NCBI GenBank assembly: GCA_003246505.1
Contig: QKAI01000231.1
Coordinates: 1-6,348 of the forward strand
Source of the DNA: Spirochaetaceae bacterium
Lineage (GTDB): Bacteria; Spirochaetota; Spirochaetia; DSM-2461
Direction: 5' to 3'
DNA: 6,348 bases
The notes below the pieces were generated by a model. The model was not told the origin of the DNA. It did no database searches and was given only the letters and a program-made list of their open reading frames with translations. Shown here in pieces: positions 6,153 through 6,348 of the stretch; position 1 is the stretch's first letter, and every line of letters begins with the position of its first letter. Position numbers and translations under genes: made by a program.

Positions 6153-6348
6153 GTTTATCCTACAGATAATTCTCCTACTCCCACTTTTTCCCCTCCTTTC
6201 TCAGGAAGGGGATGAGATCAAAGAGAAGCGATTGGAATGGGAAGCTGTTGATGGGGCCGCCTTTTATCTAGTGGAGATAGAATCGGGAGGGACCATCATC
6301 TATTCCATCAGGACGGAGGACGCATTTCTGCCCCTTTTCCTTACTCCC
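6142..6348 (+). CDS. Secreted protein with repeat-like beta-sandwich start (runs off right edge)
   Basis: The first 69 codons of a gene that continues past the window. The ATG at 6142 overlaps the end of the FecR-domain gene by 11 bp in another frame, and no Shine-Dalgarno sequence is evident, so coupled translation is likely. Residues 1-20 (MRIRFILQIILLLPLFPLLS) form a signal peptide with basic n-region and leucine-rich core; there is no Cys, so it is not a lipoprotein. The mature part begins QEGDEIKEKRLEWEAVDGAA and continues FYLVEIESGG, which resembles the Trp strand and following Tyr strand of the repeats in the upstream protein. An exported partner of that protein is a reasonable inference. 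The upstream reading in this frame is closed by a TAG at 6103-6105, and the signal peptide supports this start. Function is not recognisable from the visible part. Confidence 0.75.
   Translation, partial: MRIRFILQIILLLPLFPLLSQEGDEIKEKRLEWEAVDGAAFYLVEIESGGTIIYSIRTEDAFLPLFLTP

Noticed and set aside
6099..6160. A frameshift joining the FecR-domain gene to the following gene
   Set aside because: The downstream frame has its own convincing signal peptide and is closed upstream by a stop at 6103-6105. Separate overlapping genes explain the data better than a sequencing error.

Overview
The window looks like a piece of chromosome from a moderately GC-rich, free-living-type spirochaete. The main clue is the AlaS fragment at the left edge. 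It carries the compact motif 2 region (CIRTQDID...LTFFEMLGNWSLGDYFKKE) that I associate with the Borrelia/Treponema-type alanyl-tRNA synthetase rather than the E. coli-type GGKHNDLENVG loop. The class III adenylate cyclase and the long FecR-type repeat protein also fit that group. The assignment rests on recognition, not on a search.

Layout: (1) positions 1-428, minus strand, the first 142 codons of alaS, running off the left edge; (2) positions 429-550, a 122-bp divergent intergenic region with a good sigma70-type promoter for alaS placed so that transcription would begin at the A of the alaS ATG, plus a small imperfect palindrome and a weak promoter candidate for the rightward genes; (3) positions 551-3430, a 959-residue membrane adenylate cyclase; (4) positions 3414-6152, a 912-residue membrane-anchored protein with a FecR domain followed by seven beta-sandwich repeats of about 100 residues; (5) positions 6142-6348, the start of a secreted protein whose first residues after the signal peptide resemble the inside of one of those repeats. 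No tRNA, rRNA, mobile element or CRISPR array is visible.

The three rightward genes overlap by 17 bp and 11 bp and form a tight operon. The cyclase appears built to sense something outside the inner membrane: TM - dCACHE-like domain - TM - HAMP - class III catalytic domain with all six key residues. In addition it has a cytoplasmic N-terminal half resembling the phosphotransfer (HPt/P1) and P2-like parts of a CheA kinase, with the HPt histidine kept and the following Lys-Gly lost. The two downstream products are predicted to sit in the periplasm or at the envelope. A reasonable inference is an envelope-sensing or envelope-architecture module that feeds into cAMP, but no ligand or partner can be read from the sequence.

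The most unusual points are the HPt-like/cyclase fusion, the predicted leaderless alaS transcript, and the repeat protein that stops in the first strand of an eighth repeat while the next gene seems to begin with the missing remainder.
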